A stretch of DNA of 64,000 bases from Clonostachys chloroleuca. Lineage: Eukaryota > Ascomycota > Sordariomycetes > Hypocreales > Bionectriaceae. Both the position numbers and the translations under genes were made by a program. How positions within the stretch are numbered: position 1 is the stretch's first letter; every line of letters starts with the position of its first letter. The DNA is taken from NCBI GenBank assembly GCA_037952775.1, contig JBANAY010000003.1:17174001-17238000 (forward strand), given 5' to 3'. The notes below the pieces were generated by a model, which saw only the letters and a list, made by a program, of their open reading frames with translations, was not told the DNA's origin and did no database searches. Positions 45,733 through 58,243 of this stretch are shown here, one piece after another.

Positions 45733-48700
45733 TCACTGCTCACGCTGGCCCTGCATATTGCCACCGAACATTCCATTCTCAACAGTAGGATATGCTCCAC
45801 CACTGAGTTCGGCCCAATTCCAGTCTAGTGTCATCGGTAATGAGAAAAGATCTTGTGGCAAAAGAGGCAGCGCGAAAGACGCCCCTGGGTCACTACCAGG
45901 GATTTCTGCCCCTGAAGAAAAAGCTGAAGGGTCGCCAAAGGCTTCAAAGCCTCCACTTCCGAGCAGAGAAAAGTCATTTGGCCAACTGGCTGAGATGGAC
46001 GGATCCGCGCTGGCTCCAAAGCCCGTTCCAAGTATATGGGAAGGCTCATCATGACCATGTTTCGAATATGGTGGCGTCCGGTCTTCAGTATCAATTGGTT
46101 CTGTGCTCGAAGCAGCAGGTGTTGGCGTTAATGCTATCGTTGTTCGGGGAGTGGATTTTGTCTGGTCATTCTTGCTAGCACTCAAAGTTGGAGCTGAGGT
46201 AATCGATGCATCCGAAGCAGCTGATGGCGTCCCCTTGGTGGATTCTTCAGCGTTTTTGCGTTTGCGTCGAGGTTCCTTTTCAGCCTTTTCAACGACTATT
46301 TTCGCGATTCGTTCAAACTCAGAACACACCCCCAGCATGCGATGCACACCACCCTGCTCTGCCTCTTGACCGAGCATAGACAGGAAATTAACCACTAGGT
46401 TCATCAACCGAATATCACTCTTCACCTTTGGATCCAGTGGGTTGTTCAAGATATTAGCGAAGAGTGTCATCAATGCGGACACTGGGAAATATAAAATCAT
46501 CCTTGACAACCAGTCAGCATCAGCAGAATTAAAAGCTAAGTGCGCCCAATAGCACTTACCAGACGCAGTTAAAATCTCCTTGGGGCATGTATTTCAATAA
46601 GGAGATTGAGGCTCTTGCAGCACCTGTGCAGAGCGAAGCGGATGAGTAAACCCGCGGATTCAAGGCACGGGTGTTCAGTCCTTGAAGCGCATAGTTGGAC
46701 AGTCTACTAGTCCAAAATCCATGGTGAACAGACATCCGGTGAATCGTTGTGAGGCAGTTATAGTATGCAAAATGCAGCATGACCACGTGAATTATTAGAG
46801 GGGTGTGGCTGGCTCTGATCTCGTGTTCTGGGCGGAAGTCGGTTGGAATCTTATTCTTCCAGTCCTCAAGCTGTTGGTCGAGCTCTCCAATGGCACTAAG
46901 AAGCTCTCCATCCGATTGTTTCGCTGCCTTGGTTGCGTACAGTCGTTTGTACACGTTACTCTCAATGACGGAGAATTCGCACATAACGCGGAACAGATTC
47001 ATCTTACCCTTTCCGTCAGCCAATGGAATGTTCCCGATACAGTCGGGAGGATCCTCGTCAGGAAGGTCGACGTTCATATCATCATCGTCTTGTGCAGGAG
47101 GCCGCCCAGCTCGAAGGCAAAGGTCCTTATCGAGCATATATGCGATCCAAAAAACTCGCTTCCGTTGCTCGATCTCGATAGGGTTCAAATTAAACCCAGT
47201 GCCCCGTTTGTGCAACCCAATGGTATGGGACAGTCGAATAGCCGCTGCCACCAGCAAGAAACTCGGCTGTGGATTGGGTGTTCCTTGCATGAAAAGTGCC
47301 ATTCCAGTCAGAGCTTGAACACTAAGTAGGTCAGTATTCCGCATCGTGAGTTCAGAGAAAACGCCCAAAGCATTCTTAATATGACCCCACGCCCTAGCAT
47401 CTTCATCTTCAGATCCTAAGTTGCTCATAAATCGTAATCGATGGGAGATGGCCAAAGCGCAGTTGAGACTAGCCCACCAGCCAGAGCCTTGATAAGGGTC
47501 TGACGAGTACTGCCGCTCGACGAGATGCATAAAAGTTGGCTGGTGAAACAAAGGGCACATGCAATTGAAGTTTTCGAAATAGTCCTGAAGAAGAGAGAGT
47601 GCTTCCTCTTTGGGTGGGAGATGACGGAAGACGGGTCGCCTAAACACATCAGCAAAGACCTCAGGTTTCCAATTGGTCCATTTATGGTCATCAACAGAGA
47701 CTTCGGTGATCATGGTTTGGAATGAACCGTCTCCTGTTTTCGAATTGACCCACTCGATCCCCTTGGGAGAGAAAATTGAAAATCCGGAAGAAGAACCTAG
47801 GATCGGGTGAGCAGGTGTTGAAATAACCAATACAAGGAAAAGCAAACCAATATATCTTGTCTCCCCGGTGTTATTTGTTACCAGGGAACACATCATCTCG
47901 GACAAAGACTCGACTTGATCCTCCATCCCAGCTTTTGGGTCATCTGAACCGAAAGATTTGCGCCCTTCATCAACGGACAAACTCGTTCGTGTCTTCGAGA
48001 CATCTGATCTTGCATCAAGACTCCGTGGAGGGGAATCGCTGCCCTCGTTGGTAGATGGAACCAGAGTGGGCGACGAGGGTGCTGAGAGAGCTGTAATGGA
48101 GTCTTGCCCTGATTCCCGGCGCATCTGCATTAGTTTCTTCTCGAGAACGCCCAGGTCGGATTCCTCATCCTCGCCCAATAATCCTGAAGCCCGCGAGAGT
48201 GGCTGTTAGAATTTGTTCACACAGAAGCAAGATAGTGACAAAGGCAAAGAAGACGGCGCACCTGATAACCTCAGAAGATGTTCCATGCGACTGAGACGGT
48301 TCTCCAGGCCTTCGATATATTTGGCTCTAGCCCCAGAAAAGCACCGTCAATATCAACGACATTGGGGCCAAGAAAGCGCCATGATCAGCACTTACCCCTT
48401 AGGAGGAGCACGCTTCTTCTCCACCTGAGTGAAGATACATTCCGTTTTGTAGTTGAGACACTGTGTGCACGCGGGCATTTTCCCGTCACATTTGATCTTC
48501 TTCTTGCGACACATGTCGCACGCCTATACACCAAGGGGACAAGTACCACCATCAGTATCTCGTTGCCAACTGGCCACGGCACTCTTCCTCCTAATGAGCC
48601 TCTTGGGAAACTCACCCTCGCAATCCTCCTTCTCTTGGAATCTTGGGGATCGTCAATCGCCATCTGGTCTTGAGGGTCCGAGTATAATTGACGGGAATAA

Positions 48701-48840
48701 TCAAGCGGGAGAGGCTGAACCAATGGCAGCCCGTCCGGCAGGATGTTTCCATAGGCTTGAGAATGCTGCTTCCCCTGTTGCTCCTGCTGGTTCAACCCGG
48801 GCATACCAGCCCCAGGCATGGAGAAACCGAGGCTCTCCAT
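45733..48840 (-). CDS. Zn(II)2Cys6 transcription factor with fungal-specific regulatory domain
   Basis: Nuclear regulator; the target pathway is unknown. Six exons on the minus strand: 48840-48616, 48523-48396, 48326-48262, 48183-47848, 47796-46560 and 46501-45733, giving 919 residues. The zinc cluster lies in exon 2 with the pattern C-x2-C-x6-C-x6-C-x2-C-x6-C (Cys 77, 80, 87, 94, 97, 104; [19 protein letters not shown]). A linker and dimerisation coiled coil follow ([22 protein letters not shown]). The middle-homology region (Fungal_trans) spans roughly residues 300-620, with [40 protein letters not shown] and the usual [10 protein letters not shown]. The tail is Thr/Ser-rich and acidic. The intron at 47797-47847 is 51 nt with no stop, so it could be retained as 17 residues. 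The splice TG|G rebuilds Trp in [13 protein letters not shown]. The start assumes the ATG at 48840; a further 5' exon is possible. Confidence 0.92.
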
Positions 48841-50780
48841 GATATTGGTTACGCCAGCAGAGGCTGTTCTGCGACTTATCAATTGCGGTGTGATCGGTTC
48901 GAGTCGGTTCGGTTCGCCTGCTTCGTTCTCGAAAGAATCAAAACCCAGGATGGATCGTAAGGTCGTGAAGGGCGTTCGTCAATGGAGTGGCGGACTCAAG
49001 GATGGCGGATATAAGATCGGCGCACGAGCTGCTGAGGGTGTATGCACCTAAAAAGCCCGGGGCCCCATCGTTAAGCCGACTCAGGCACCGAACCAGCCGT
49101 TGATTGATATATATATTCGGGGCGGAAAACAAGGTCGCAGAAGTCGAGGAACGTTCCCATGCTGGACCGGGGAAGGAGATTGGTCGGATTAGCAAGCAAA
49201 GAGGGAGACGTACAAGGGAAATTTAAATATTTAAGAGTGAGACGTCGTCGCGATTGACAAAGTAGGAAGCCAGGGGTGGGGTTCAGTTTCCGCACTATAA
49301 ACGCCCATCAGCCTGGAACGGCGGAACGGTGGGGAAGGTGCGATGGAGGGAGGGTGCAACCCACCAACTGACGGACTTGGATGTAGGCAATCTGTACGCT
49401 CTTTCCTCGACCTGCCTGACCCTGCAGGTAGAACGACAGTGACGCACAGTCCTGAGCCCTGCCATGATACGTCAGTCAGAGCCTTTCCATTCCCTGGGCC
49501 GTTGTCGAGCCCTCAAGTTCCCGTTCCCGAGGAATCAGAATTGAGCAATCGCTCGGGCAGGGTCCTGGCCAAGGCAGCCAGCTCGGCATGCACCGCTGGC
49601 AAAGCTGCCGGTTGCGCCGGGATCAATCCATGTTTTGTGGCCATCACACTGGCAGTGCGTCTACATGATCCCCGCCAGTGGCTTAGATCCATGGCCGACT
49701 CTCATCGCCCAGAGCGATATCCACGCCGTCCACCGGAGCCACCCGGTCCTCTGCTGTGAGGCAACCAGCCAATAAGAGAACAGGAGCAATAAGAATACGA
49801 GTGCCAAGCTCCTACGAGACACAGAGACCGGCTCTCAAAATATGGGGGTTTGATGAAATCATTGGACGGCAAGATCAAGCTCTTTCTTCCCATCCTGCAC
49901 GAGGTAGCTCTACTGTATGCACACGGGCGTTTCTAGACATGGTCCTCAGCCTCCCCGGCCTCACGCCCTCAGGGTTGGAATGTCAAAAGACGAATACGAC
50001 TCCCCTTGTGTTCGTCTTCCGCTGACAAATCCATCGTGACAAGATCGAAATCGATAGCGCCTTGTTGCAGATCTACGAAGCATAGATCTGACCAAGATTT
50101 TAGTTCTACAATCGTTTTTAGAGCCTCAGACTGAGCCACCCCAATGACAAAACCTCAAGTCATATAAGCATCCGACCATCTCACTCAGCCAACTCAACAT
50201 CAAAACCACAATTCCAAAAATAATACCGCCTTTAAGTTGGTCGTTCTGCTTAGCTATTTCCATATGGAGAGATGGGGTCCAAAGCACTAGACAGCTGAAG
50301 GCACTCAGTCATCTCACATAAGCATCGTGGTTCGCTTCAATGTAATGGCTGAGCCAAATATCTCAACCCCGTGAGGAGGTTTGTGTCATTGAGGGAAAAT
50401 AGCCCACAAGCTTTTTCTATGTACATGATAGTGTCATGGGCTCCAACCCACAATATGTATATGTATTTGTAAAGACATATATAGCAGGCCAAGTCCACCA
50501 CCCACAGCGCCAGCCAAGTCATCATTGCGCCTCAGTACACCAAAAATTACAATTAACACCCTAAGGGAAATGACTATTTCCTTCAGGTTATATAGCTGTT
50601 CCTTGATATCTATCAGTAGGCCAAATTTTCCCATGAAATGAATAGAATGATAATCCAACGCCAAGCTCTACGCTCTGATGGTGCAGAATGAAAATGAGAA
50701 ATGCAGGGCTCGGTCCGCGCCGATACATGAGAAAATTGCGCTAAATGAGTGGAAGTGACGGGAAGTTCCCGACATCGTGA
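48841..50780. other. Intergenic stretch: promoter of the Zn2Cys6 gene and 3' end of the membrane-protein gene
   Basis: About 1.9 kb with no supported gene. The left part is the upstream region of the Zn2Cys6 gene. The right part is A/T-rich and probably holds the 3' UTR of the membrane-protein gene. Confidence 0.45.
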
Positions 50781-52615
50781 TTAAATCGACTCCTGGAATT
50801 TGAACCCTGCTGGGCCTCCCCTTTCGTCGTGAGGGCCACGGTCAAAACTGTGGGCGTCAGGCGGTAGCGGAAAACTCGTGGGTGAGGGAGGGTCAGCAAA
50901 TGGGTTCTGCTCTGTGACTGGGGTACGGGCAGGGCCAGAACGCATTATCGCAACTCCGCTCACAGGGCGCATAGGCGATCCCAGCTGGAGAGGCGATGTA
51001 GTTGAAGGCTCAAAAGCCTGGGATCCTCGATGCCACCCAGTTGACCCGCTCCCGGTACTATGGCGCCTGGGGTCCGAGTAGCCATCGCCGCCGTGTTGCA
51101 AGACAGAAGGCAGCTTTCGACCTGAAACGCGATAGAAGCCCCTCTCGCCTGATTCTTCTGGTGGTGGAGGCTGGCTCTTGCGGCCAGTAAAGCTAGCGAA
51201 AGCGCCTGCAACGCCGAAAGATGATGAGCGCTGAGCCATGGGAGGGGCATCCCCGCCTCCGCCAACTCCGCGGGGTGAGGGAAGACCACGAGAGCCGATG
51301 CCACCCTCACCGATTAGTTCCTGCACGTCATTACGCCTCTTCTTCCACTTGATTGCCATCAAGATGAAGAGAAGGAAAAATGCGGCAGCTGCAACACCAC
51401 CCACAACGCCACCGACAATCTGCTTTTCCTGCTGGGTCAGGTTGATACCGCCGCTACTCCCACCACTGTTGCTACCAGCATTGGAATCGCCGGCCGCGAT
51501 TGAGGTGGAAGCCGGACTGTCCCCTCCTCCCCCATTTCTACCTCGCCCAACACCAGTGCCAGTCGCGATAGGATATGACGACCACTCAGAGTCTGAAGAC
51601 GACCAGGACTCGGTGGAACTTGAAATCGTTGACTCTGAACTAGTCAATGTCGAAGCGGTCGGAGTAGAAGAAAAGGAGAGTATTGTCAAAGACTGAGTCG
51701 GCGTGCTGGCAGGTGTGGTCGGGCTAGATGTCGAGGAAGAGTTGCTAGAGATAGGAGCTGTGACAGAATGAGTTAGCCTGTCCAAACGAAGTGATTGATG
51801 GACTTGTCAATTGACTGGGAGGACGTACTGTTGGTGGCGTTTTGCGAGGGAAGAGAGGTAGAAATGGTGGATAGCGAAGGAATAGAAGCGGACAAAATCG
51901 GCAGGCCGGTGCCAGACGTGGTGGGTGCAAGAGATTGTGTGTCTCCTGAAGATGTTGCAGAAGCCGTCGCAGTTTCGGGCGAAGCCGTTGCATCTGAGTG
52001 CACCGAGGTGGTGGTGGGATACGGGGCACTGTCGCTTGCCCCGGGGACAGTCCCTGGGGCAGCGGTCCCCGAAGAACCTGGAGCTGAAATGACGGCGGTT
52101 TCTCCCGCAGGAGAATCCGTGGTGCCGGAGTCGGCAGATGGGTAGATCGTTTGGGTCTCTATCACTTGGCCCTGTGAGTCTACCACGCGAACAATTTCAA
52201 CGGTCTGGACGACCCGGGGAACGAGAGAAGGTTCCGAATCGGCTGGCTGGGCATCTGCATCCGCCTTGGGGGCTTGGTCGATCCGGTGGTTTTGTTGCGC
52301 CTCTGGGCTATCTGAACGAAGGGAAAGATCGTCGGCGTTGTGGTTGTTCGCGTCCGAATCGTGGGCAGTCTCAAGCTCGTGGTCGGGAGATGATGTCGGA
52401 AACGAGGACAGATGCTGGCGCGAATGTGCAAAGCGACGGCGGAGGTGAGACTGCCAGTGGGAATGAGCGTGGGAGGCAGTGTCTTCCGAGACAGCTTGGT
52501 TGGAGCGAGGGGAGTGTTGGAAAGGAACAGAGTCGTCATGCTCGGCCGGGGCGAGCGACGGCACAAGTACAGCCGCACGCTCTGCAGGCGGTGGTGGTTG
52601 CTGGTCGTTAGTCAT
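50781..52615 (-). CDS. Single-pass membrane protein with Ser/Thr-rich outer region
   Basis: Unknown function; the layout resembles fungal cell-wall sensor or mucin-like proteins. Two exons on the minus strand, 52615-51829 and 51757-50781, encode 587 residues. A hydrophilic N-terminus without an evident signal peptide (MTNDQQPPPPAERA) is followed by a short ordered segment (VPRVVQTVEIVRVVDSQGQ) and a long Ser/Thr/Ala-rich stretch (about 190-340), probably O-glycosylated. One membrane segment (IVGGVVGGVAAAAFFLLFILMAI) lies at about 376-399, then a basic stop-transfer KWKKRRN and a Pro/Gly/Ser-rich cytoplasmic tail with NPFADPPSP near the end. Ser/Thr-rich outside, one TM and a basic inner anchor recall Mid2/Wsc layout, but no WSC cysteine domain is present. 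An upstream exon supplying a signal peptide cannot be excluded. Confidence 0.85.
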
Positions 52616-53842
52616 GGCTGGCTTCCGGGGTGGCTTGCGAAAGAGCAGCGCCGCACCAACTAGATCCTGTTTAGGGTGCGTAGGTCGTTTTAGTGGCCCC
52701 GGAATGGCTGCCACCCACTATTACGTAGCAGCTAATCAGACCGGTGCCACAGCGCTTCACAGGGGCAAGCGTCCAGTCCAGGCTCAATGGCACACGACGT
52801 GCTTGTGCGTGTGCTGCGTGTGTTTGGATGTGCTGCGTCAAAGGAATGAATCGTCGAGTGAGTGGCTGGATCAAGAAATGAACGAATGTGAGCGTGGGAA
52901 ATTGAGGCCTAAGCAGGAGGCGTAGGCCGAGTAAGGAGAGGGTGAGGGGAGAAGAGCAATGAGTGGATTCCCGGACGGCTGGTTGCGCGGCTGGTCTTCG
53001 TCGGTCCTTCTTGACGTATTCTAGTCTTTCAATGAGTGTCGTTGTCGGCAGCCAACTGCATGTGCATTCATGGTCCTGGGCGAAACGGGTGTCGGTCGGA
53101 CTTGTGATCTGCACACTTCGAGAGTCTTCGGCCAATATATTCCAACTGAGTCCCTCCGACTTTCGCAATTGCTCCCAGACTTCCCTGTGTCTTCCTCTTC
53201 TTGCCTATCCGTCTGTCCTCGCTCTGGTGTGCTGGCGCGCGCTAATCCCTCAAGTTTTTCCCTTGGTGTTGGCAGGTCCCTCGTCTCGATCTCGCGTCCT
53301 GTTCTGCTCACTGCGTCCGGCGAGAACTTCAAAGGTAGAATAAGTCCCTGGGACACTGGTTCGCAGCACTGCTGCCGGTATATTTCATCAATTGTCTGAC
53401 CACAGCAACAGGCCAGGAAACAAGAGAGCGTAGCGAAGGCCAAAGATATGCTGGCCTAGGGGGTGGGGGAATGAATGAATGAGCGACCGTGGGCTAGAAG
53501 AGAAGAGCCATCAGAGCACGCAACCTCGATGGGAGAGGGAGGTATGAGTAAGGCCGGGTCAGGAATGGTCTACTACGGTAAATGAGGCACGGGCTGCAAA
53601 ATCTACTCTGTGCTGTTCTATGGAACAACCGATAATACGATGTCCCCCGTAACAACCGCCAACCTAACATGCCACCTACGGGATGTGGAAGGCCTAATTT
53701 CGCTTGAGGAAGTTTGGCACAAGCTTCGGCCAATCACGGCAAGGCGACCTGAGAATACGACGTGAAGAAACGGTCGAACGGTGCGTGGGCCAAGGCCAGC
53801 AGGGTTAGCGCCAGGTTCCTTGGCTGGAGCCCTGGTGAGCTG

Positions 53843-53896
53843 GTGCCTGTGCCTGAGCCTGTGCCTGGCCTGTGCCTGTGCCTGTGCCTGTACCTG
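53843..53896 (+). repeat. GTGCCT hexamer tandem repeat
   Basis: About nine imperfect copies of a 6-base unit (GTGCCT, with GAGCCT and a shortened GGCCT copy), non-coding. The opposite strand would encode a short Gln/Ala- or Gly/Thr-type repeat, but no gene is supported. Confidence 0.8.
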
Positions 53897-54573
53897 ACCA
53901 GTGCTTCTGCAGTGACGATACAATCAATGATGCTCCTTGCGCTTGCATTCCTTCCTCCACCTCACCAACGGAGGAAGACAGCCCCCAATCCCCTTTCGCA
54001 ATTGCTCCACGACCGAGGCGACAAGGAGATTTCTGGCTGTCACTGCACTGTGATGGGATGGTCTTACTTGCACCGCATTGCAACGATGCTTTGTTTACTG
54101 GCACTGTAGGAATGCCCACTGAGACCAATTAATCACCTTCTGGCTGCCCAGTCGGCCCATCTAGCAAGGTACACACCCACAGCCCGATTCCCTCAACCCA
54201 TCTCGTATTCCCATTGCACATTCCAGTGTCATCAATCCACCCTCCAACGATGTACAACTCATCCAGGTGCAGATGGATGGATACGTGGGCTGTTTGGGCT
54301 TGGCAGGCCATCCTTGGCGCCGTCTCCGTAGCACTGCAGTCATTCCCGGCGACGAACGCCTCGCCCATGTTGTGTTATGATATTGATAGATCTCTTCTCC
54401 ACGCGATTCGTGTGTGCATGTCTCACTGCCGGGTCCATGAGTAATTAACTGGTCTCAAACATGAATGCATCGGTGGGGAGGCCAAAAAAGGATTGCGTGG
54501 CTGCAAACAATAATAGTCAGAACCACATCAATCCCTACCTATTCTGTGCTACCTGTTCCCCTTTCTGGTAGCA

Positions 54574-54587
54574 CAATCACGTGATTG
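54574..54587. promoter_or_regulatory. Palindrome CAATCACGTGATTG combining E-box and CCAAT
   Basis: A 14-bp perfect palindrome with a TCACGTGA core. The right arm continues to ATTGG (reverse CCAAT), so a CCAAT-complex site and a bHLH site overlap. It lies 1.4 kb before the hydrolase start and about 2 kb before the membrane-protein start. Function is inferred only. Confidence 0.4.
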
Positions 54588-55442
54588 GCGGCAATTCAAA
54601 GTACCTGTCCTGGTCTTACGTGTCTTGGCAAATATATATGGTGTGTGCATATTCATCATGTACACGTAGATATATCAGTGCACCACGACTGGCACAGCAC
54701 CCACGCACTGCACCTCGCGGTTTTGGCACATGCGTGTAGCTACTTGATTGATAACGTAGGTGATTACGCGGTGCCTTTAAGGTATGTTTGATGTACGGGC
54801 CTATAAATGTGGAGTGCCCATCCTTTAATGAGAAAGCAGAAGACTATCCAGATTCCAACAAGTTTATTCCAAAGCTGCATCTATGTTGGGCAAGCAGGTT
54901 TTGCACTTTCAACAGCATTACCTGGCATCCACCCTCGTAGGAGGCATCGGGATGTTTAACACCGGAAACTGGTCCCACAAGACACCACAGGTTTGATAAG
55001 ATATGCATCACAACCCAAGTGCTCCGTACTTGGGCGTTATTCACTCCCTGGGAGAGGAATATGAACATTCATACCACGAGCACACGTTGCACAAGCGCTT
55101 CCCTGGCCCGGAACACCGTCCCGGGTTATTTCCGTCACCGATTGTGGCTGCCGACTACTACGTGCACGGGGTGGAAGACAGGCAACACAGCCTCACAGCA
55201 CACGAAAGCATTACGAATTGTTAGCGGATCACTCCCAGTAGTTCAACAGTAGTCCAGCCCCTTGGCGAGGCGAGGCGAGGCCCAGGCCGGGGTATGGCCA
55301 TAAGTGTCTCCAGCCGGTACCTAGATTGCTTTCGATATGGAAGAAGAAGGCTCTCGCTCGTGTCCGAGATGCTTGGTTGATGTTTATGGTGACATTTTCC
55401 GATAAGTTACCTGCTAATCAATTAGTTATATGGTAGCTGTAG

Positions 55443-55463
55443 CCAACCCGAATTCCGGGTTGG
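55443..55463. repeat. Inverted repeat with 8-bp arms
   Basis: CCAACCCG and CGGGTTGG are exact reverse complements around a 5-base centre (AATTC). It is a possible hairpin, otherwise unexplained. Confidence 0.8.
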
Positions 55464-55992
55464 GTTTATAATTGTTGGCACACAGGCTACTAGGACCGGC
55501 CATCTAAATGGATTAAAAGACCAACGGTGTTTTAGAACCGGAGACAGGCACATTCAGAGTTTGCCGTGTTCGAAGTATATAGGAAAGCACGCATATAGGC
55601 GCCAACTGACACAACAAGTGAGTTTTAAAAGGTGTATCAACGACCTGGACCGTTGTAATTATCCTTTTAGCCACAAATGCAACCGCGATGTGCTCTGCTT
55701 TAGGGTAACCACCAATACATGTGATATTTCATGGGTGCCCCGCCCCCGCCCTGCCTCCTGGATGACGAAGATCATGAGCAGCGTTGTAACTTACTCGGTA
55801 CGCCCCTTCCTGCCTGTTTGGAATTCCCTTATCCTCCACATCGACCTCTCCAAGAACTATTATTATACCCAGCTTCCATGGAATCCTTGCTAGCGGGGTT
55901 ATATCTCTTATTGGACATCGAGGCATTTGATGTTATCGCTTTAGAGGAGGTGACTCTGGCCTCGCAGCCGGCCCCAACAGATAACCTGCATC

Positions 55993-58243
55993 ATGTCTCA
56001 TCCCCCATCGAAACCTCCCTCAGCAGCCTCATCCTCTCTCTACCCACCACCACCCCCATATGAACCAGAAACCTCAAGCACATCGCCAGTCCCGTCCCCC
56101 TATAGTCTGAACAAGGGCCATGGCTCCTCACTGCTCTCTGCTGACCCTCGCACCTCATCGACCCAGTCAATATGCTCGGTAGTTTCAGAATCGGACCAAC
56201 GTCGAACGCTTCTCGTCATCTACATCCATGGGTTTTACGGCAATGACCAGTCCTTCAGATCCTTCCCCTACCATGTCCACGCCTTTCTGCGGTCTGCGTT
56301 GGCAGACTCTCATGTCATCCATTCCAAAGTCTACCCGCGATATAAAACGTATCGCGCCATCGAAGTGGCCAGAGACAACTTCAGTGAATGGCTCGCACCT
56401 CATGAGTCACCCACCACAGACGTGATTCTCGTTGGCCATTCCATGGGAGGAATTCTCGCTGCAGACGTTGTTCTGATGGTACGCTCCTCATCGCTGTCCG
56501 ACCAAGATACGGACCACGCCTTTGAGAACCTGTGGCAAGCACTAACATGCACGTATATAGCCGAATCGTAGTCCCTATCAGAGGTATCCATTCAAGCATC
56601 GGATTCTGGGCACCATCGCCCTCGACACGCCATTTCTCGGCCTCCACCCTGGGATAGTTGTTGCTGGTATATCAAGTTTGTTCCAACCCGCCGCATCGCC
56701 GCCAGGCGACCAACAGGGAGAGTCATCCAACCATCAATATCCCTCGGAGCAGGTGGGCTATCAGCCCCCCAACCGTCGTGAAACCACTGATCCCCTGTTT
56801 GATCCGCCATTCTTCAACGATAATCCGTTCAGGGAGGCTCCCTTTATGAAACGTATCGTCAATTTTGCAAAGAAGCATAGGTCCGAGGGCCTTATGAATG
56901 CCACTGCGAAACATGTGCTTTCTCACATAGAATACGGCGGTTGTCTTGCTGACTTTTCGGGGTTGCGCTTGCGATATGATAGAATCCGATCACTGGAGGA
57001 TATAGATGAGCTTCAGGCCCTGAATGATGGGCACCCCGAGGGAAAGTATGTCAAGGTGCGGTTCGTCAACTACTATACCCTCTCCTCAGGCCGCCACAAA
57101 CAACCAAAGAGCCCCGAAGCCAAATCTGTGGACTCGAGAGAGGCGACACCAGCCGCACCGGCACTTCCCGAAGCTATATCATCATCAATAGAACCCGGAA
57201 ATAACTGGGAAGGAGACACGGTGGCATCCTCAATACAGACGTCAACACTCAGCACTTCCACGCTGGGGAACAGCGACGGCGGATTGCCAACCGCCCCCTC
57301 TCTCGCAGAGAGCAAGATGAAAGAGGCAGGATTTGCGCCAGTCGAAATCGACCAACCGGCAACTCATAAAGTGGAAAGGGATCTGAGTCGTCTCTCTATG
57401 CAAGAGTTGGAACCTATCCCCATGGACGAAGTGGAGCCAGAGCCCGACACAGCCAGCGTTGATACCATCACCACGCCTGATAACACCACCACGGCCGGCA
57501 GCATCTTTACGCTTGACCAAATCACCACGGCTGCTACCACCACCATAGCTGATAGCACGACGACACTGGACCACATCGGCACGCCCGATAGCAACCTGCC
57601 TCCTGTTCCCGACCCACCTACACCCCTCGAGACCCCCGACTTTGATCAATACACGGACAAGGACGCACGCAAGCAGGCAGAGAAGGAGTTCAAGCGCCAG
57701 AAGAAAGCCCACGATCAAGCCGTCAAGGACCACGGCCGCGCCGTCCGGGAGAGACAGAAAATCGAGGAGAAACGCCGTAGGAAGGCCCAGAAAGAACAGG
57801 AGAAGCAGGAGAAGCAGGCGAAGCGGGAGTTGGAGGCCCAGCTGGAGGCCCAGAAGCAGAGGGACAGCCTGGAAGCAGCAGCAGATCCGCCAACCCAGCC
57901 GGTCACGCAAAACGAGGAGGTCTTTGAGCAGATTGCTGAGAAGCTGTCCACCGTCGAGGAGGTCCACCCGCGCTCGCCGTCAATCGAAGTGTCCACTCCC
58001 AGGGAGGGAGAGCAGCAGAAGAAGAAGAGGAAGAAGTTCTGCGTCACCCCCAGCAAAACGAACGGGGTGAGAGACCGAACGTGGGTGGACGTGTACATGG
58101 ACGGGATGGACGAGGTGGGTGCCCACTGCGGCCTCTTCTTCCCCGGGCCGCACTACGACCGGCTTATTGGCGACGTCGGGAGCCGGGTCGTCAACTGGGT
58201 GCAGGACGACCTCACCAAGAGACTGATTATGGAAATGAACTAG
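55993..58243 (+). CDS. Serine alpha/beta-hydrolase (DUF676/lipase-like) with low-complexity insert
   Basis: Predicted hydrolase; the substrate is unknown. Two exons, 55993-56478 and 56561-58243, encode 722 residues. A Pro/Ser-rich N-terminus precedes the fold: strand and oxyanion turn LLVIYIHGFYGNDQSF (about 73-88) and the nucleophile elbow GHSMGG (Ser150). After the 82-nt intron comes RILGTIALDTPFLGLHPG. The segment KYVKVRFVNYYTL (about 325-337) looks like a core strand. It is followed by a roughly 300-residue Ser/Thr/Pro-rich and then Lys/Glu/Gln coiled-coil stretch (EKEFKRQKKAHDQAVKD), and finally an ordered end (RTWVDVYMDGMDEVGAHCGLFFPG). His684 there is a candidate catalytic histidine, with an acidic residue near 676-680. 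No signal peptide or membrane segment is seen. The gene is tail-to-tail with the HET-domain gene. Confidence 0.85.

Larger units (their letters stand above)
52616..55992. other. 3.4 kb divergent region between the membrane-protein and hydrolase genes
   Basis: No supported gene. It contains a GTGCCT-type hexamer repeat (53843-53896), a 14-bp palindrome combining CCAAT and CACGTG (54574-54587) and a hairpin-forming inverted repeat (55443-55463). The open frames are short and overlap one another. Confidence 0.45.

Noticed and set aside
48895..48910. B-box-like GGTTCGAGTC upstream of the Zn2Cys6 gene
   Set aside because: No A box lies at the right distance and the T-stem bases do not pair.
53618..54128. 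Minus-strand frames with Gln/Ala or Gly/Thr repeats
   Set aside because: They are translations of the non-coding GTGCCT hexamer repeat, with no supporting start or domain.
57242..57967. 241-codon minus-strand frame
   Set aside because: It is the antisense of the Lys/Glu-rich repeat region of the hydrolase and is leucine-rich for that reason.
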